A stretch of 64,000 nt of DNA from Halostreptopolyspora alba (GTDB taxonomy: Bacteria > Actinomycetota > Actinomycetes > Streptosporangiales > Streptosporangiaceae): contig RJMB01000006.1 in the NCBI GenBank assembly GCA_003725585.1, forward strand, positions 1 to 64,000, in the 5' to 3' direction. The notes under the pieces are model-generated. The model saw only the letters and a list, made by a program, of their open reading frames with translations, had not been told where the DNA came from and did not search any database. The translations under genes were made by a program, and so were the position numbers. The first letter of the stretch is position 1; every line of letters starts with the position of its first letter. Below, piece by piece: positions 43,556 through 53,978 of this stretch.

Positions 43556-43593
43556 GTGTGGGGGTGGAGGAGACCTCTCCTTCACCCCCACAC
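43556..43593 (+). terminator. Terminator of the UPF0182 gene
   Basis: GTGTGGGGGTG (43556-43566) pairs with CACCCCCACAC (43583-43593) in a perfect 11 bp stem, extended inward by AGGAG/CTCCT. It lies 53 bp past the stop. Confidence 0.75.
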
Positions 43594-43682
43594 GTGTCTC
43601 CACGGGGGCGCTCGGAATGGGGTGGGCGTTTCCCGATACGGACACCGGCCACTGGCGCCACCACGGCGCCACAGGCACCGAT

Positions 43683-43711
43683 TTGCGCGCCCAGCCACCG
43701 CCCCCTAGAGT
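43683..43711 (+). promoter_or_regulatory. Promoter of the first initiator tRNA gene
   Basis: TTGCGC (43683-43688), a 17-base spacer and TAGAGT (43706-43711). The predicted start point lies a few bases before the tRNA at 43726. Confidence 0.6.
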
Positions 43712-43725
43712 TGTGACCACACCGA

Positions 43726-43799
<74 letters not shown>

Positions 43800-43811
43800 C
43801 GAGCCCGAAGG

Positions 43812-43853
43812 CCCGCCGGATCGGGAGTGACCACTCTCAATCCGGCGGGTTCT
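43812..43853 (+). terminator. Terminator of tRNA-fMet copy 1
   Basis: CCCGCCGGAT (43812-43821) pairs with ATCCGGCGGG (43840-43849) and is followed by TTCTT. Confidence 0.8.
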
Positions 43854-43907
43854 TCGCTTCCGGGTTCGGGTGGTATGGGTCTCCCGTGTGGCGGGGCGAA
43901 TTCGGTT

Positions 43908-43935
43908 TTGTGCCCCCTCGGGAATGCGCTAAAAT
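43908..43935 (+). promoter_or_regulatory. Promoter of the second initiator tRNA gene
   Basis: TTGTGC (43908-43913), a 16-base spacer and TAAAAT (43930-43935) give a strong -10 in an AT-rich patch just before the tRNA at 43949. Confidence 0.6.
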
Positions 43936-43948
43936 AAGAATACATCGA

Positions 43949-44022
<74 letters not shown>

Positions 44023-44032
44023 CGAATCCGAG

Positions 44033-44078
44033 GGCCCGCCGGGTGGAAAGTGAGAGCTTTCTTCCGGGCGGGCCTTTT
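44033..44078 (+). terminator. Terminator of tRNA-fMet copy 2
   Basis: GGCCCGCC (44033-44040) pairs with GGCGGGCC (44067-44074), then TTTT (44075-44078). It resembles the terminator of copy 1, so the duplication probably included it. Confidence 0.85.
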
Positions 44079-44216
44079 CGCTGTCCGTCTCGTCGTCGGG
44101 AAATCGGCGCTCGCGCCGGGCCACACCGATGGCCGTGAATCCGGCCCGTTCCGCGCCGTACCCGCTCGCGACACGCGTGGCTCACCGGTCACGGCAGCGC
44201 CCGCGCTGGCCCCCGG

Positions 44217-44780
44217 TCAGCCCACCTGGAACCCGTCGCAGGAGATGAACGTACCGTTGTCCTCGTCGTTCTGCTCGCCACCGGTGGTCCAGACGACGGT
44301 GTAGGTGCCGTTGGCGACGCTTTCGGGGGCCTCCGGGAAGTCCTCCGGGTAGCCGAGGGTGGTCCACTCGCCACCGCTGAGTGTGGCCTCGGCCCGGACC
44401 CGTTCCTCGCCGGGCGTGAGCACCCGGGCGACGATGTCGAGCTCGTCGGTCTCCTCGGTCTCCTCGGTGTCGCGCAACCCGATCTCCGCCCGCTCACCGG
44501 TTGCGACCCGCTCCCGGGGAGCGGATGTCCGCCACGTGCCAGCGACGCTGCTGTTCGCGTGCGGCTCGCAGCTGACAGTCTCGGGGTCGAACCGCAGTTC
44601 GGAGATATCGGGGTCGTTCGCGGCGTTCCCGGAGATGTCGTCGGGCGCGATCATCTCCTCCAGCTCCTCCTGGGAGGGGCCGGACTCGCCGCCGCACCCC
44701 GAAACGACCACGATCGCGGCTATGGCGAAGGGAAACGCGCCACGCCAACGAGGACGAGTAACGGCTGGGAATCGGGACAC
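44217..44780 (-). CDS. Putative lipoprotein, hypothetical
   Basis: This 187 aa secreted lipoprotein candidate has a basic n-region (RPRWRG), a hydrophobic h-region (AFPFAIAAIVVV) and the lipobox VVSGC near residue 31, after which a Gly/Glu/Ser linker begins. The mature part is acidic with two further Cys (VSCEPHAN, FISCDGF) that could form a disulfide. GTG 44780 is chosen since it gives a normal signal-peptide length; the open frame upstream lies inside the hisN-like gene. I do not recognise a family. It follows the phosphatase gene on the same strand by 52 bp. Confidence 0.72.
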   Translation of the reverse strand: MSRFPAVTRPRWRGAFPFAIAAIVVVSGCGGESGPSQEELEEMIAPDDISGNAANDPDISELRFDPETVSCEPHANSSVAGTWRTSAPRERVATGERAEIGLRDTEETEETDELDIVARVLTPGEERVRAEATLSGGEWTTLGYPEDFPEAPESVANGTYTVVWTTGGEQNDEDNGTFISCDGFQVG

Positions 44781-44832
44781 GAGCGGTACCCTACTACGGG
44801 CTGTCCCGAACCGAGTACACGTCTCGACCGCC

Positions 44833-45639
44833 TCAGGTGACCCGCAGCGGGGTAGGTCCACCGTTGAGCCAGGTGAGCACCTGGTCGTGCAGCAACCCGT
44901 TGGTGCACACCAGCGCCCCCCCATCGGTGAACCGCTGCCCGCGCAGGTCAGTGGCGCGCCCACCGGCCTCCTCCAGCAGGACGGGCAGGGGCGCGGCGTC
45001 CCAGATGGACAGCTCGGGTTCGGCGGCGATGTCCACCGCACCCTCGGCGACCATGACATGTGACCAGAAATCGCCGTAGGCACGGGTCCGCCACACTGAC
45101 CGGGTCAGCCCCAGGAACGAGTCGAGCCGTTGCTGCTGCTCCCATTCCGACAGTTCGGAGAAGGACAGCGAGGCGTCCGAGAGGTCCGAGACCTGGGAGA
45201 CCGAGCACCTCGTGGCCTTGGTCAGGCTACGCCCGTTCCAGGTGCCGCCGCCCCGGGAGGCCCACCACCGGCGTGCCAGCGCGGGCGCGGACACCACCCC
45301 CGTCACTGGGCGGTCGCCCTCGGTGAGGGCGATCAGGGTGGCCCAGACCGGCACCCCGCGCACGTAGTTGCGGGTGCCGTCGATCGGGTCGAGCACCCAG
45401 ACGCGGTGGCTCGAACCGGTGTGACCGTACTCCTCGCCGACGACGGCGTCGCGGGGTCGCGCTCGGGCGAGCACGCTCCTGAGTGTCTCCTCCACCGACC
45501 GGTCGGCTTCGGTGACGGGAGTGAGGTCCGGTTTCGTGTCGACCTTCAGGTCGAGCGAACGGAAATGCCTGAGGGAGATGTCGTCCGCCGCGTCAGCGAG
45601 TACGTGAGCGAGACGGAGATCATCGTCGAAGGACGCCAT
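44833..45639 (-). CDS. hisN: Inositol-monophosphatase-family phosphatase, probably histidinol-phosphatase HisN
   Basis: This 268 aa IMPase-fold phosphatase is metal-dependent. Metal-site motifs are VGEEYGHTG, VLDPIDGTRNYVRG (DPxDGT) and the C-terminal LSIWDAAPLPVLLEEAGG (WDxAxx). In Actinobacteria this subgroup includes HisN, the histidinol-phosphate phosphatase, commonly next to rsgA and aroA as here. Inositol monophosphatase remains possible. ATG 45639 is chosen since upstream in-frame sequence runs into rsgA. It lies 134 bp downstream of rsgA on the same strand. Confidence 0.85.
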   Translation of the reverse strand: MASFDDDLRLAHVLADAADDISLRHFRSLDLKVDTKPDLTPVTEADRSVEETLRSVLARARPRDAVVGEEYGHTGSSHRVWVLDPIDGTRNYVRGVPVWATLIALTEGDRPVTGVVSAPALARRWWASRGGGTWNGRSLTKATRCSVSQVSDLSDASLSFSELSEWEQQQRLDSFLGLTRSVWRTRAYGDFWSHVMVAEGAVDIAAEPELSIWDAAPLPVLLEEAGGRATDLRGQRFTDGGALVCTNGLLHDQVLTWLNGGPTPLRVT

Positions 45640-45773
45640 GGCGCGTAACGCTACCCTCCCGGAGGCCGGTGACCGGGGACCGGCGCCCCTGCGTGATCGG
45701 AGTGTTAACGGTTCCGGTCGCCAGTATGGACCTTCGCCGCCCGTCACGGGCAGGTGGCCTTGGGAACGTGGCG

Positions 45774-46772
45774 CTAGTGGGAGCCGCCGCCGTCCGTGTC
45801 CTCGCGGCTGGCGAGCAGCCGGCGCAGCGATGACACGCGCGCGGGTTCGAGGCGGCCCGCGGCGACTCCGGAGTCCAGAGCGCAGTCGGGGGAGTCCGCC
45901 GTGTGCGCGCACCCGGGAGGGCACTCCGCCACGGCCTCGTCGAGATCGGGAAACCCGGCGATGACATCGTCCGGGCTGACGTGGGCCAGCCCGAAGCTGC
46001 GCAGCCCGGGGGTGTCGATGATCCACCCGTCCGCGAGCGCGAGCGCGACCGCGGAGGTGGAGGTGTGGCGTCCCCGCCCGGTCACCGGGTTGACGTCGCC
46101 CACCGTGCGCCCCGCCTCCGGTACCAGGAGGTTGACGAGCGTGGATTTGCCGACCCCGGACGAGCCGACGAGCACGCTCACGCGGCCCGCCAGCTGCCGC
46201 GCCAGCTCACCGAGGCCGTCGTCCCCGCGCGTGACGACATAGGCCAGGTTGAGGCTGGCGTAGGTGGCCAGAACATCGTCGGGTGTGGCGAGGTCGGCCT
46301 TGGTCAGACAGAGCAGCGGACGCAGGCCGGCGTCGTAGGCCGCCACCAGGCACCGGTCGATGAGCCGCGGCTGTGGGGGAGGATCGGCCAGCGAGGACAC
46401 GATCGCGAGCTGGTCGGCGTTGGCGACGATGATCCGCTCCACCGGGTCGGTGTCGTCCGCGGTCCGGCGGAGCACCGACTGGCGCTCCGCCACCCGCACA
46501 ACCCGGGCGAGCGTGTCGGGACGCCCCGAGAGGTCGCCGACGAGCCACACCCGATCGCCCACGGTGATGCTGCCCCGGCCGAGCTCGCGCGCCTTCATGG
46601 CGAGTATCGTGCGGTCCTCGACCAGGCAGGTGTAGCGGCCGCGGTCCACAGCGGTGACGAACCCCAGCTTGGCGTCCTCGTGCTTGGGGCGGTTGCGGGT
46701 GCGTGGTCGTGACCCGCCGCGCGCCCGTAGGGGGACGTCGCCCTCGTCGAAGTGGCGCCGGCCGGCACTCAC
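45774..46772 (-). CDS. rsgA: RsgA: ribosome small-subunit-dependent GTPase
   Basis: RsgA (332 aa) is a circularly permuted GTPase that promotes late 30S maturation. After an OB-fold, the GTPase motifs appear in permuted order: G4 (LTKADL), G1 (GSSGVGKST), G3 (DTPGLR). A C-terminal zinc module follows with CPPGCAHTADSPDC. GTG 46772 overlaps the aroA stop (GTGA), giving translational coupling. A much longer in-frame extension (to 48665) lies antisense or out of frame within aroA and is rejected. The Arg-rich N-terminus is typical of actinobacterial members. Confidence 0.94.
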   Translation of the reverse strand: MSAGRRHFDEGDVPLRARGGSRPRTRNRPKHEDAKLGFVTAVDRGRYTCLVEDRTILAMKARELGRGSITVGDRVWLVGDLSGRPDTLARVVRVAERQSVLRRTADDTDPVERIIVANADQLAIVSSLADPPPQPRLIDRCLVAAYDAGLRPLLCLTKADLATPDDVLATYASLNLAYVVTRGDDGLGELARQLAGRVSVLVGSSGVGKSTLVNLLVPEAGRTVGDVNPVTGRGRHTSTSAVALALADGWIIDTPGLRSFGLAHVSPDDVIAGFPDLDEAVAECPPGCAHTADSPDCALDSGVAAGRLEPARVSSLRRLLASREDTDGGGSH

Positions 46773-48043
46773 GCCGCGACCTCGTTCCACAGGCCGGGGA
46801 AGTCGGGCAACGTCTTGGTGGTGGTGGCGATGTTCTCCACCCGCACACCGGGTACCCCGAGCCCGATAACGGCGCCGGCGGTCGCCATACGATGGTCGTC
46901 GTAGCTGTGGAACACGTCGCCGTGCAGCAGGCGCGGCCGGATCAGCAGGCCGTCGGGGAGCTCCTCGGCGTCGCCGCCGAGGCGGGTGATCTCGCGGACC
47001 AGGGCGGCGATGCGGTCGGTCTCGTGCCGCCGCAGGTGGGCGATCCCGGTGAGGCGCGACGGCGTGCTCGCCAGGGCGGCCACGGCCGCGATCGTCGGGG
47101 TGAGCTCGCCGACGTCGTGAAGGTCGGCGGTGATCCCCATGATGTCGCCGGTGCCGGCCAGCGTCAGCCCCTCCGGGCCGGTGGAGACCCGGCCACCCAT
47201 ACGGGTGAAGAGGTCGCGCAGTGCCGCGCCGGGCTGGGTGGTGTGCTCCGGCCAGTCGCGGATGGTCACCTGGCCGTTGGTGACGAGCGCCGCCGCCAGG
47301 AACGGGGCGGCGTTGGAGAGGTCGGGTTCCACGGCGATCTCGGTGGTCGTGATCGTCCCCGGAGCCACCCGCCAGGTGTCGGGGGTGGTGGCGTCGACGC
47401 GCACCCCGGCGTCCCGCAGCATCGCCACCGTCATGTCCAGGTGCGGCCGTGACGGGATCGGGGGGCCGGTGTGCCGGACGTGTACGCCCCGGTCGAACCG
47501 GGCGCCGTTGAGCAGTAACGCTGAGACGAACTGGGAGGAGCCGGAGGCGTCGAGGTCCACCGTGCCGCCCGGCAGCGCACCGGTTCCCCGGATGAGCAGG
47601 GGGAGCGCGCCACGCCCTCCGTCGTCGACGCTGGCCCCCAACGCGCGCAGGGCGTGGATGAGGGTGCCGATGGGGCGTTCCCGGGCCCGTGGGTCGCCGT
47701 CGAAGCGCACCTCGCCGTTGGCAAGGGCGGCGAGCGGTGGGACGAACCGCATCACGGTGCCGGCGTTGCCCACGTCCAGTGTGGCGGGCCCTGTTGGCGC
47801 CGAGGGGGTGACGGACCAGTCGTGGCCGTCCTCGGCGACGCCGATGCCGAGGGACCGCAGCGCGTCCGCCATGAGCTCGGTGTCCCGGCTGCGCAGCGGG
47901 TGCCGCACGACAGTGGGTCGCTCCGACAGCGCCGCGAGGATCAGCGCGCGGTTGGTCATCGACTTGGAGCCGGGCAGGCTCACTGTGGCGTCCACGGGCC
48001 CCGAGGCCAGCGGCGCGGACCAGTGCGGTGCGGAATCGGGCAT
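46769..48043 (-). CDS. aroA: AroA: 3-phosphoshikimate 1-carboxyvinyltransferase (EPSP synthase)
   Basis: EPSP synthase (424 aa) catalyses the sixth shikimate step, joining shikimate-3-phosphate and phosphoenolpyruvate. Motifs: LPGSKSMTNRALILAAL near residue 24, DVGNAGTVMRFVPP, DASGSSQFVSALLL, LTGIAHLRRHETDRI and YDDHRMATAGAVIGL. ATG 48043 is preferred over an upstream TTG at 48049. It is divergent from osmC and overlaps rsgA by four bases. The order aroA-rsgA-hisN is common in Actinobacteria. Confidence 0.95.
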   Translation of the reverse strand: MPDSAPHWSAPLASGPVDATVSLPGSKSMTNRALILAALSERPTVVRHPLRSRDTELMADALRSLGIGVAEDGHDWSVTPSAPTGPATLDVGNAGTVMRFVPPLAALANGEVRFDGDPRARERPIGTLIHALRALGASVDDGGRGALPLLIRGTGALPGGTVDLDASGSSQFVSALLLNGARFDRGVHVRHTGPPIPSRPHLDMTVAMLRDAGVRVDATTPDTWRVAPGTITTTEIAVEPDLSNAAPFLAAALVTNGQVTIRDWPEHTTQPGAALRDLFTRMGGRVSTGPEGLTLAGTGDIMGITADLHDVGELTPTIAAVAALASTPSRLTGIAHLRRHETDRIAALVREITRLGGDAEELPDGLLIRPRLLHGDVFHSYDDHRMATAGAVIGLGVPGVRVENIATTTKTLPDFPGLWNEVAA

Positions 48044-48170
48044 ACCCAAAGGCTATCGGTGAGTGCGCACGGTTGGTTTTGTCGAGAAAGCGCGATACAC
48101 GACGCTGGAGGAAACGGCCGGTGGTGTCGAGGGCCGGATTTCGAGGACTCCGCGGGGAAGGGGAGAGGGA

Positions 48171-48653
48171 ATGGCTGACAAGACCCACCACTACGAGGTG
48201 CGCACCCGGTGGACCGGTGATACCGGGACGGGCACGGCGACCTATCGCGGTTTCGAACGTTCGCACGACATCGAGGCCGACGGGAAACCCCTCCTGCGGG
48301 GCTCGGCCGATGCCGCTTTCCGTGGGGATCCCGAGCGCTGGAACCCCGAGGGTTTCCTGCTCGCCGCGCTCAGCGAGTGCCACATGCTGTCGTACCTGGG
48401 GCTCGCCCCGGCGGCCGGCGTCACCGTCGTGGGCTACGCCGACACCGCGAACGGGAGCATGGTGACCCACGCCGACGCCTCGGGAGAGTTCACCGAGGTC
48501 GTCCTGCGGCCACACGTCACGGTGGCCGAGGAATCGATGGTTGGGGTCGCCGCCGAGCTGCACAAGAGGGCCAACGAGAAGTGCTTCATCGCCCGCTCGG
48601 TGAACTTCCCGGTGCGCCACGAGCCGACCGTCACGGTGGCGGGCAGCGGCTGA
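48171..48653 (+). CDS. OsmC/Ohr-family thiol peroxidase-like protein
   Basis: This 160 aa protein belongs to the OsmC superfamily, which reduces organic hydroperoxides. The two redox Cys are in ALSECHMLSYL and ANEKCFIARSV, about 57 residues apart as expected. The core WNPEGFLLAALSEC is characteristic. ATG 48171 has AAGGGGAG upstream; the longer frame to 48063 lacks support. The subgroup (Ohr versus OsmC/YhfA) is not decided by eye. Divergent from aroA and followed 63 bp later by the SRAP gene. Confidence 0.9.
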   Translation: MADKTHHYEVRTRWTGDTGTGTATYRGFERSHDIEADGKPLLRGSADAAFRGDPERWNPEGFLLAALSECHMLSYLGLAPAAGVTVVGYADTANGSMVTHADASGEFTEVVLRPHVTVAEESMVGVAAELHKRANEKCFIARSVNFPVRHEPTVTVAGSG

Positions 48654-48716
48654 CGTGGACACCACTCACGGGCCACTTCGGGGGCGCGGAGGTGGTCGAG
48701 GTGGGATAATGGAGCG

Positions 48717-49580
48717 ATGTGTGGTCGTTACGCGCAGACGCGCAGCCGGCATGATCTCCAGTTGGCGTTCGACTTCTCCGATCCGGAGGAGACGGGTCGC
48801 GATCCCCGGACGTGGCCGCCGAGGGAGGAGCTCGCCCCCGATTACAACGTCGCGCCGGGCAAGGCGGTCTACGCCGTGCTCGGCACCCCGCCCGGTGAGG
48901 TGGGGCAGGGCGAGCACCCGGCCGGGCCACGGGCTCTGCGCACGTTGCGTTGGGGACTCGTTCCCTCGTGGGCCAAGGAGCGCAACGTCGGCTACAAGAT
49001 GATCAACGCGCGTAGCGAGACCGTCGCCGAGAAGCCGGCGTTCCGCACGGCGTTCGCCCGGCGTCGGTGCCTGCTGCCCGCCGATGCCTACTACGAGTGG
49101 CAGCTGTTGCCCGACCACGCGCCGGGAACGACCGAACCCGGGACCTCACCCACCACCGATCCGGGGCACCAGCGCCGCAAGTCCAGGGCACGCAAGCGGC
49201 CGTTCGCGATCCGCTACGCCGACGGGTCCCCGCTCGCGCTCGCGGGGCTCTTCGAGCGGTGGCGCGACCCCGAGCTCTCCGAGGAGGATCCCGCCGCCTG
49301 GCTGTGGACCTGCGCCGTCGTCACGACGCGGGCCGCGCCGGAGCTGGACCACATCCACGACCGGATGCCGGTGGCGGTCCCGCGCGACGCGTGGGACACC
49401 TGGCTCGATCCCGGCGCCGAACTGCCCGCGTTGCAGGAGGTCATGGCAGCCACCCCGGTGCGTGACTTCGCGGTGTACCAGGTGGGCGACGCGGTCGGCA
49501 GCACCCGCAACAACGGTCCCGAGCTGCTGGAGCCGGTGGGCGATGACGCTCCGGGTTCGGGGACCGGAGCGCTGTTCTAG
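48717..49580 (+). CDS. SOS-response-associated peptidase (SRAP/YedK/HMCES family)
   Basis: This 287 aa SRAP-family protein crosslinks covalently to abasic sites in single-stranded DNA through Cys2, protecting them. MCGRYAQ gives the catalytic Cys2. YNVAPG, INARSETVAEKPAFR (Asn/Arg/Glu) and the His in HDRMPVAVPRDAW complete the active site. The segment ~residues 128-165 (Pro/Thr/Gly/Lys-rich) is a family-variable loop. ATG 48717 lies six bases after GATAAT, so the mRNA may be leaderless. I see no LexA box upstream. A hairpin follows the stop. Confidence 0.93.
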   Translation: MCGRYAQTRSRHDLQLAFDFSDPEETGRDPRTWPPREELAPDYNVAPGKAVYAVLGTPPGEVGQGEHPAGPRALRTLRWGLVPSWAKERNVGYKMINARSETVAEKPAFRTAFARRRCLLPADAYYEWQLLPDHAPGTTEPGTSPTTDPGHQRRKSRARKRPFAIRYADGSPLALAGLFERWRDPELSEEDPAAWLWTCAVVTTRAAPELDHIHDRMPVAVPRDAWDTWLDPGAELPALQEVMAATPVRDFAVYQVGDAVGSTRNNGPELLEPVGDDAPGSGTGALF

Positions 49581-49582
49581 CG

Positions 49583-49613
49583 TCCGGGAGGCTCCCGGGG
49601 GTCTGGATCCCCC
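49583..49613 (+). terminator. Tandem hairpins after the SRAP gene
   Basis: CCGGGAG/TCCCGG (49584-49598) and GGGGGTC-TGG-ATCCCCC-type pairing (to 49613) form two short overlapping stems just after the stop, ahead of the thiC leader. Confidence 0.5.
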
Positions 49614-49630
49614 GCGTGGGCGCGGGTTAG

Positions 49631-51481
<1,851 letters not shown>

Positions 51482-51493
51482 GCCCCACCCCCG

Positions 51494-51529
51494 CGGTGGG
51501 TGGTCCGGCGCCCCGGACCACCCACCGCC
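51494..51529. terminator. Bidirectional terminator between thiC and the methyltransferase
   Basis: The 16-base arms 51494-51509 and 51514-51529 are perfectly complementary around a CGCC loop. It lies in the 61 bp gap between convergent genes. Confidence 0.85.
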
Positions 51530-51542
51530 TCACCAACCGATG

Positions 51543-52409
51543 TCACGCGGTGGGTTTGCGGGCGCTCGCGAGGATGTGCACGCCCACGTAGTCGTCGGAG
51601 TCGGCGGCCTTGAGCTCCATCTCGACCAGATGGTTCAGCGCCCGCGGACCGCCATCGGCCATCATGGTGTCCACGGTGGAGGCGGACAGCACCGTCCGCG
51701 GCTTGGTCCACTCGGTCTCCAGGCCGACCTCGTTCAGCAGCTCGGTCAGTTGGTCTCCGGTGAAGCAGCGTGTGATGGATCCGTCTGGCCAGGGGACCAG
51801 TAGCACGTCGGCGCTTCGGGCGTGGCTCAGCTCGGGCCAGCAGTCCTGTTCGGCGAGCAACGCCATCCCCAAGACGACGGAGTCGACGCATAGCAGCACA
51901 CGTCCGCCCGGCCGTAGCACACGCACGATCTCGGTCAGCGACGCCTCGGTGGCGAGGTGCCGGGACAGCACCCGGTTGTCGGCGATGACGCCGTCGAAGA
52001 CCCCGGCGCCGAAGCTCGGCAGCAGCATGGGCTCGCCCACCACCTGTCTCAGCCGCCCGAGAGACGGCTGAGGCGGTGGCTGCGCGTTCCCGTTGATCAG
52101 GGTGAGATGGCGCCGTCGCGCCATCTCCGGGGACGGCAGTAGCGTGACGACGTCATGGCCGGCGGCTGTCGCTCGTTGCGCGCATCGGAAGTCCGGGCCC
52201 GACAGGTCGAGGATGCGTCCCGGGGTTTCGGGGAGCCAGCTGGCGAGCTGCGCGCCGGCGACGGCCCAGTAGAACCGCCAGTACGCCGACAGCGAGTCGG
52301 TGGTGGCGAAGTGCGCGGCGGGTGACCGGTTGGGCTGTGAGCCCACGTCGGTCCCGGTGGATGCCGCGGGCGCTGGCTGCGGAGCCGCGGAGTCGGAGGA
52401 CGGTCGCAC
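51543..52409 (-). CDS. Class I SAM-dependent methyltransferase
   Basis: This 288 aa protein has a Rossmann-type methyltransferase core. The SAM site is RILDLSGPDFRCAQRATAAGHDVVTL near residues 65-90 (the usual DxGxG is a variant DLSGPDF). Motif IV-like FDGVIADN and post-motif LRPGGRVLLCVDS follow. The N-terminal ~35 residues are Ser/Ala/Pro-rich. The substrate is unknown; the divergent position next to sigR is seen in other actinomycetes, as I recall. GTG 52409 starts the ORF. Confidence 0.83.
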   Translation of the reverse strand: MRPSSDSAAPQPAPAASTGTDVGSQPNRSPAAHFATTDSLSAYWRFYWAVAGAQLASWLPETPGRILDLSGPDFRCAQRATAAGHDVVTLLPSPEMARRRHLTLINGNAQPPPQPSLGRLRQVVGEPMLLPSFGAGVFDGVIADNRVLSRHLATEASLTEIVRVLRPGGRVLLCVDSVVLGMALLAEQDCWPELSHARSADVLLVPWPDGSITRCFTGDQLTELLNEVGLETEWTKPRTVLSASTVDTMMADGGPRALNHLVEMELKAADSDDYVGVHILASARKPTA

Positions 52410-52518
52410 ACTCGCTCCTCTCCACGCCGTTGCGACAAGGTCCTACCCGTACTCTTGCATGCCTCACCCGCGTGTTCGTTCCAAAACGCGAGTTCGGTGG
52501 GTATGCCGGGCTGGGTCC

Positions 52519-52544
52519 GGAATCAGTGACGGGGGGTCGTTGTT
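52519..52544 (+). promoter_or_regulatory. SigR autoregulatory promoter (GGAAT-N18-GTT)
   Basis: GGAAT (52519-52523), exactly 18 bases, then GTT (52542-52544): a perfect match to the SigR consensus. It is 108 bp upstream of the long sigR start, corresponding to the stress-induced p2 promoter of Streptomyces. Confidence 0.85.
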
Positions 52545-52651
52545 GGCACTAGGCATCACTGCCCATCGGGCCGTGTGCAGCGCCGCCGGACCGGCTGGCG
52601 TCACTGGCGCGGATATCACGGGCGCGCGATAAGGGAGGTTGAGGCGGACCT

Positions 52652-53431
52652 ATGTCGGCTGCCGCGAACTGCATGGAAGAGGTGCGCCCCGACGCGCGCT
52701 CCCTCGGCGTGGATGTGCGGCTCTCGCCGTCCACAACGTATCGTGAGTCTACGGTTGCTCCACTGGAGACCAGCACAAGGAGGCCGGAGGGCTTGGATCA
52801 GCGCCAGGAGACAGTCGACGAGCGTGGGGCTCGGTTCGAACGGGACGTGTTGCCGTACTTGGATCAGCTCTACTCGGCGGCTCTGCGTATGACGCGGAAC
52901 GCGTCGGACGCCGAAGACCTCGTCCAGGAGACGTTCGCCAAGGCGTTCGGCTCGTTCCATCAGTTCAAGGAGGGGACGAACCTCAAGGCGTGGCTCTACC
53001 GGATTCTCACGAACACGTTCATCAACTCCTACCGCAAGAAGCAGCGGGAGCCGAAGCAGGCGGGCACCGAGGATGTTGAGGACTGGCAGCTCGCCCAGGC
53101 GGCGTCGCACTCGTCCAGTGGGCTGAAGTCCGCTGAGGCGGAGGCACTCGAGCACCTGCCCGACACCGACGTCAAACGGGCCCTGCAGGAACTGCCTGAG
53201 GATTTCCGGATCGCCGTCTACCTCGCTGACGTCGAAGGCTTCGCCTACAAGGAAGTCGCCGAGATCATGGACACACCCATCGGAACGGTGATGTCGCGGT
53301 TGCATCGAGGCAGACGCCAATTGCGTTCACTGCTGGAGGAGTACGCGACCGAGCGTGGAATCCTACAGGAGCCCGAGCGCGACTCCATGGCAGCATCTCA
53401 GAGTGGGGCGAGTCGGAGGGACCAGCGATGA
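52652..53431 (+). CDS. sigR: SigR: thiol-oxidative-stress ECF sigma factor (long form, internal short start)
   Basis: SigR is the ECF sigma factor of the disulfide-stress response, held inactive by RsrA. Region 2 ([26 protein letters not shown]) and region 4 ([26 protein letters not shown]) are intact; each is given here in shortened quotation elsewhere. The ORF from ATG 52652 encodes 259 aa. A second in-frame start, TTG 52793, has AAGGAGG about ten bases upstream and gives 212 aa, the usual SigR length. This matches the Streptomyces SigR'/SigR two-isoform design, where the N-terminal extension makes the induced form unstable. The end overlaps rsrA (ATGA). Confidence 0.95.
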   Translation: MSAAANCMEEVRPDARSLGVDVRLSPSTTYRESTVAPLETSTRRPEGLDQRQETVDERGARFERDVLPYLDQLYSAALRMTRNASDAEDLVQETFAKAFGSFHQFKEGTNLKAWLYRILTNTFINSYRKKQREPKQAGTEDVEDWQLAQAASHSSSGLKSAEAEALEHLPDTDVKRALQELPEDFRIAVYLADVEGFAYKEVAEIMDTPIGTVMSRLHRGRRQLRSLLEEYATERGILQEPERDSMAASQSGASRRDQR

Positions 53432-53712
53432 GCTGTGGAGGACCGCACGCTACGCCATGTAGCGAGGTACTTGCGAAGGTCTACACCTACATCGACGGCG
53501 AGCTCGAAGAGGCCAACTGCGAGGAGATTCGGCAGCATCTCGACGAGTGCGCGCCGTGCCTGGAGGAGTACGGCCTGGAGGAGGTCGTCAAGAAGCTCGT
53601 GGCCAAGCACTGCGGGCACGACGCGGTCCCCGACGGTCTGCGCGGCAAGGTGCTGAGCAGGATCGAGGCGGCCAGGGCCGACATGCAGGTCCGAGAGGCG
53701 CACACCGAGTAG
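53428..53712 (+). CDS. rsrA: RsrA: zinc-binding redox-sensing anti-sigma factor
   Basis: RsrA (94 aa) binds SigR in reducing conditions and releases it when its cysteines oxidise. The key residues fall at the same positions as in S. coelicolor: Cys3, Cys11, Cys31, His37, Cys41 and Cys44 (HLDECAPC), and Cys62. Position 61 is His rather than Cys. Cys11, Cys41 and Cys44 are those required for zinc binding and redox sensing. ATG 53428 overlaps the sigR stop, ensuring coupled synthesis. A perfect hairpin terminator follows. Confidence 0.95.
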   Translation: MSCGGPHATPCSEVLAKVYTYIDGELEEANCEEIRQHLDECAPCLEEYGLEEVVKKLVAKHCGHDAVPDGLRGKVLSRIEAARADMQVREAHTE

Positions 53713-53750
53713 CGAACGCCCCGCATTGGAGCTATTCGGGCAGAAAGGGC

Positions 53751-53783
53751 AATGGTGGTGGTCGATACTCGACCACCACCATT
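53751..53783 (+). terminator. Terminator of sigR-rsrA
   Basis: AATGGTGGTGGTCGA (53751-53765) and its exact complement (53769-53783) form a perfect 15 bp stem around TAC, 38 bp after the rsrA stop. Confidence 0.85.
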
Positions 53784-53963
53784 CGTGTATCCGGACATTT
53801 TATGGATCTTTCGGGAACACGGTTGTCCTCATTCGAGTTTTGGACAGCGGGTGAGCGCGCTGTCCCGCCGGGCTGTCGCGACACGCCGGTACGGACATAT
53901 TGATTCGGGAAGACGTGGTGGCCGGTCGGAGTCGATCCGATGTGTCTCGCCTCATTAACGGTT

Positions 53964-53978
53964 ATTACCTAGAGTAAT
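53964..53978. promoter_or_regulatory. BldD-like operator in the AT-rich region upstream of the HD-GYP operon
   Basis: The 15-base palindrome ATTAC-CTAGA-GTAAT fits the BldD box (nTnACnC(A/T)GnGTnAn, as I recall) at all fixed positions except one (T for C). It lies in a ~500 bp low-GC, gene-free stretch (53784-54290) between the sigR-rsrA terminator and the HD-GYP genes. I see no other obvious gene in that stretch. The assignment is inference. Confidence 0.5.

Noticed and set aside
48063-48170. 36-residue N-terminal extension of the OsmC-family protein
   Set aside because: The OsmC fold starts after ATG 48171, which has its own ribosome binding site; the extension is the aroA-osmC promoter region.
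46773-48665. N-terminal extension of the rsgA frame to a 963-codon ORF
   Set aside because: The extra part is an out-of-frame reading of aroA and antisense to osmC; RsgA homology begins at the GTG overlapping the aroA stop.
48654-48716. LexA operator before the SRAP gene
   Set aside because: No GAAC-N4-GTTC-like palindrome is present, so SOS control cannot be claimed from sequence.
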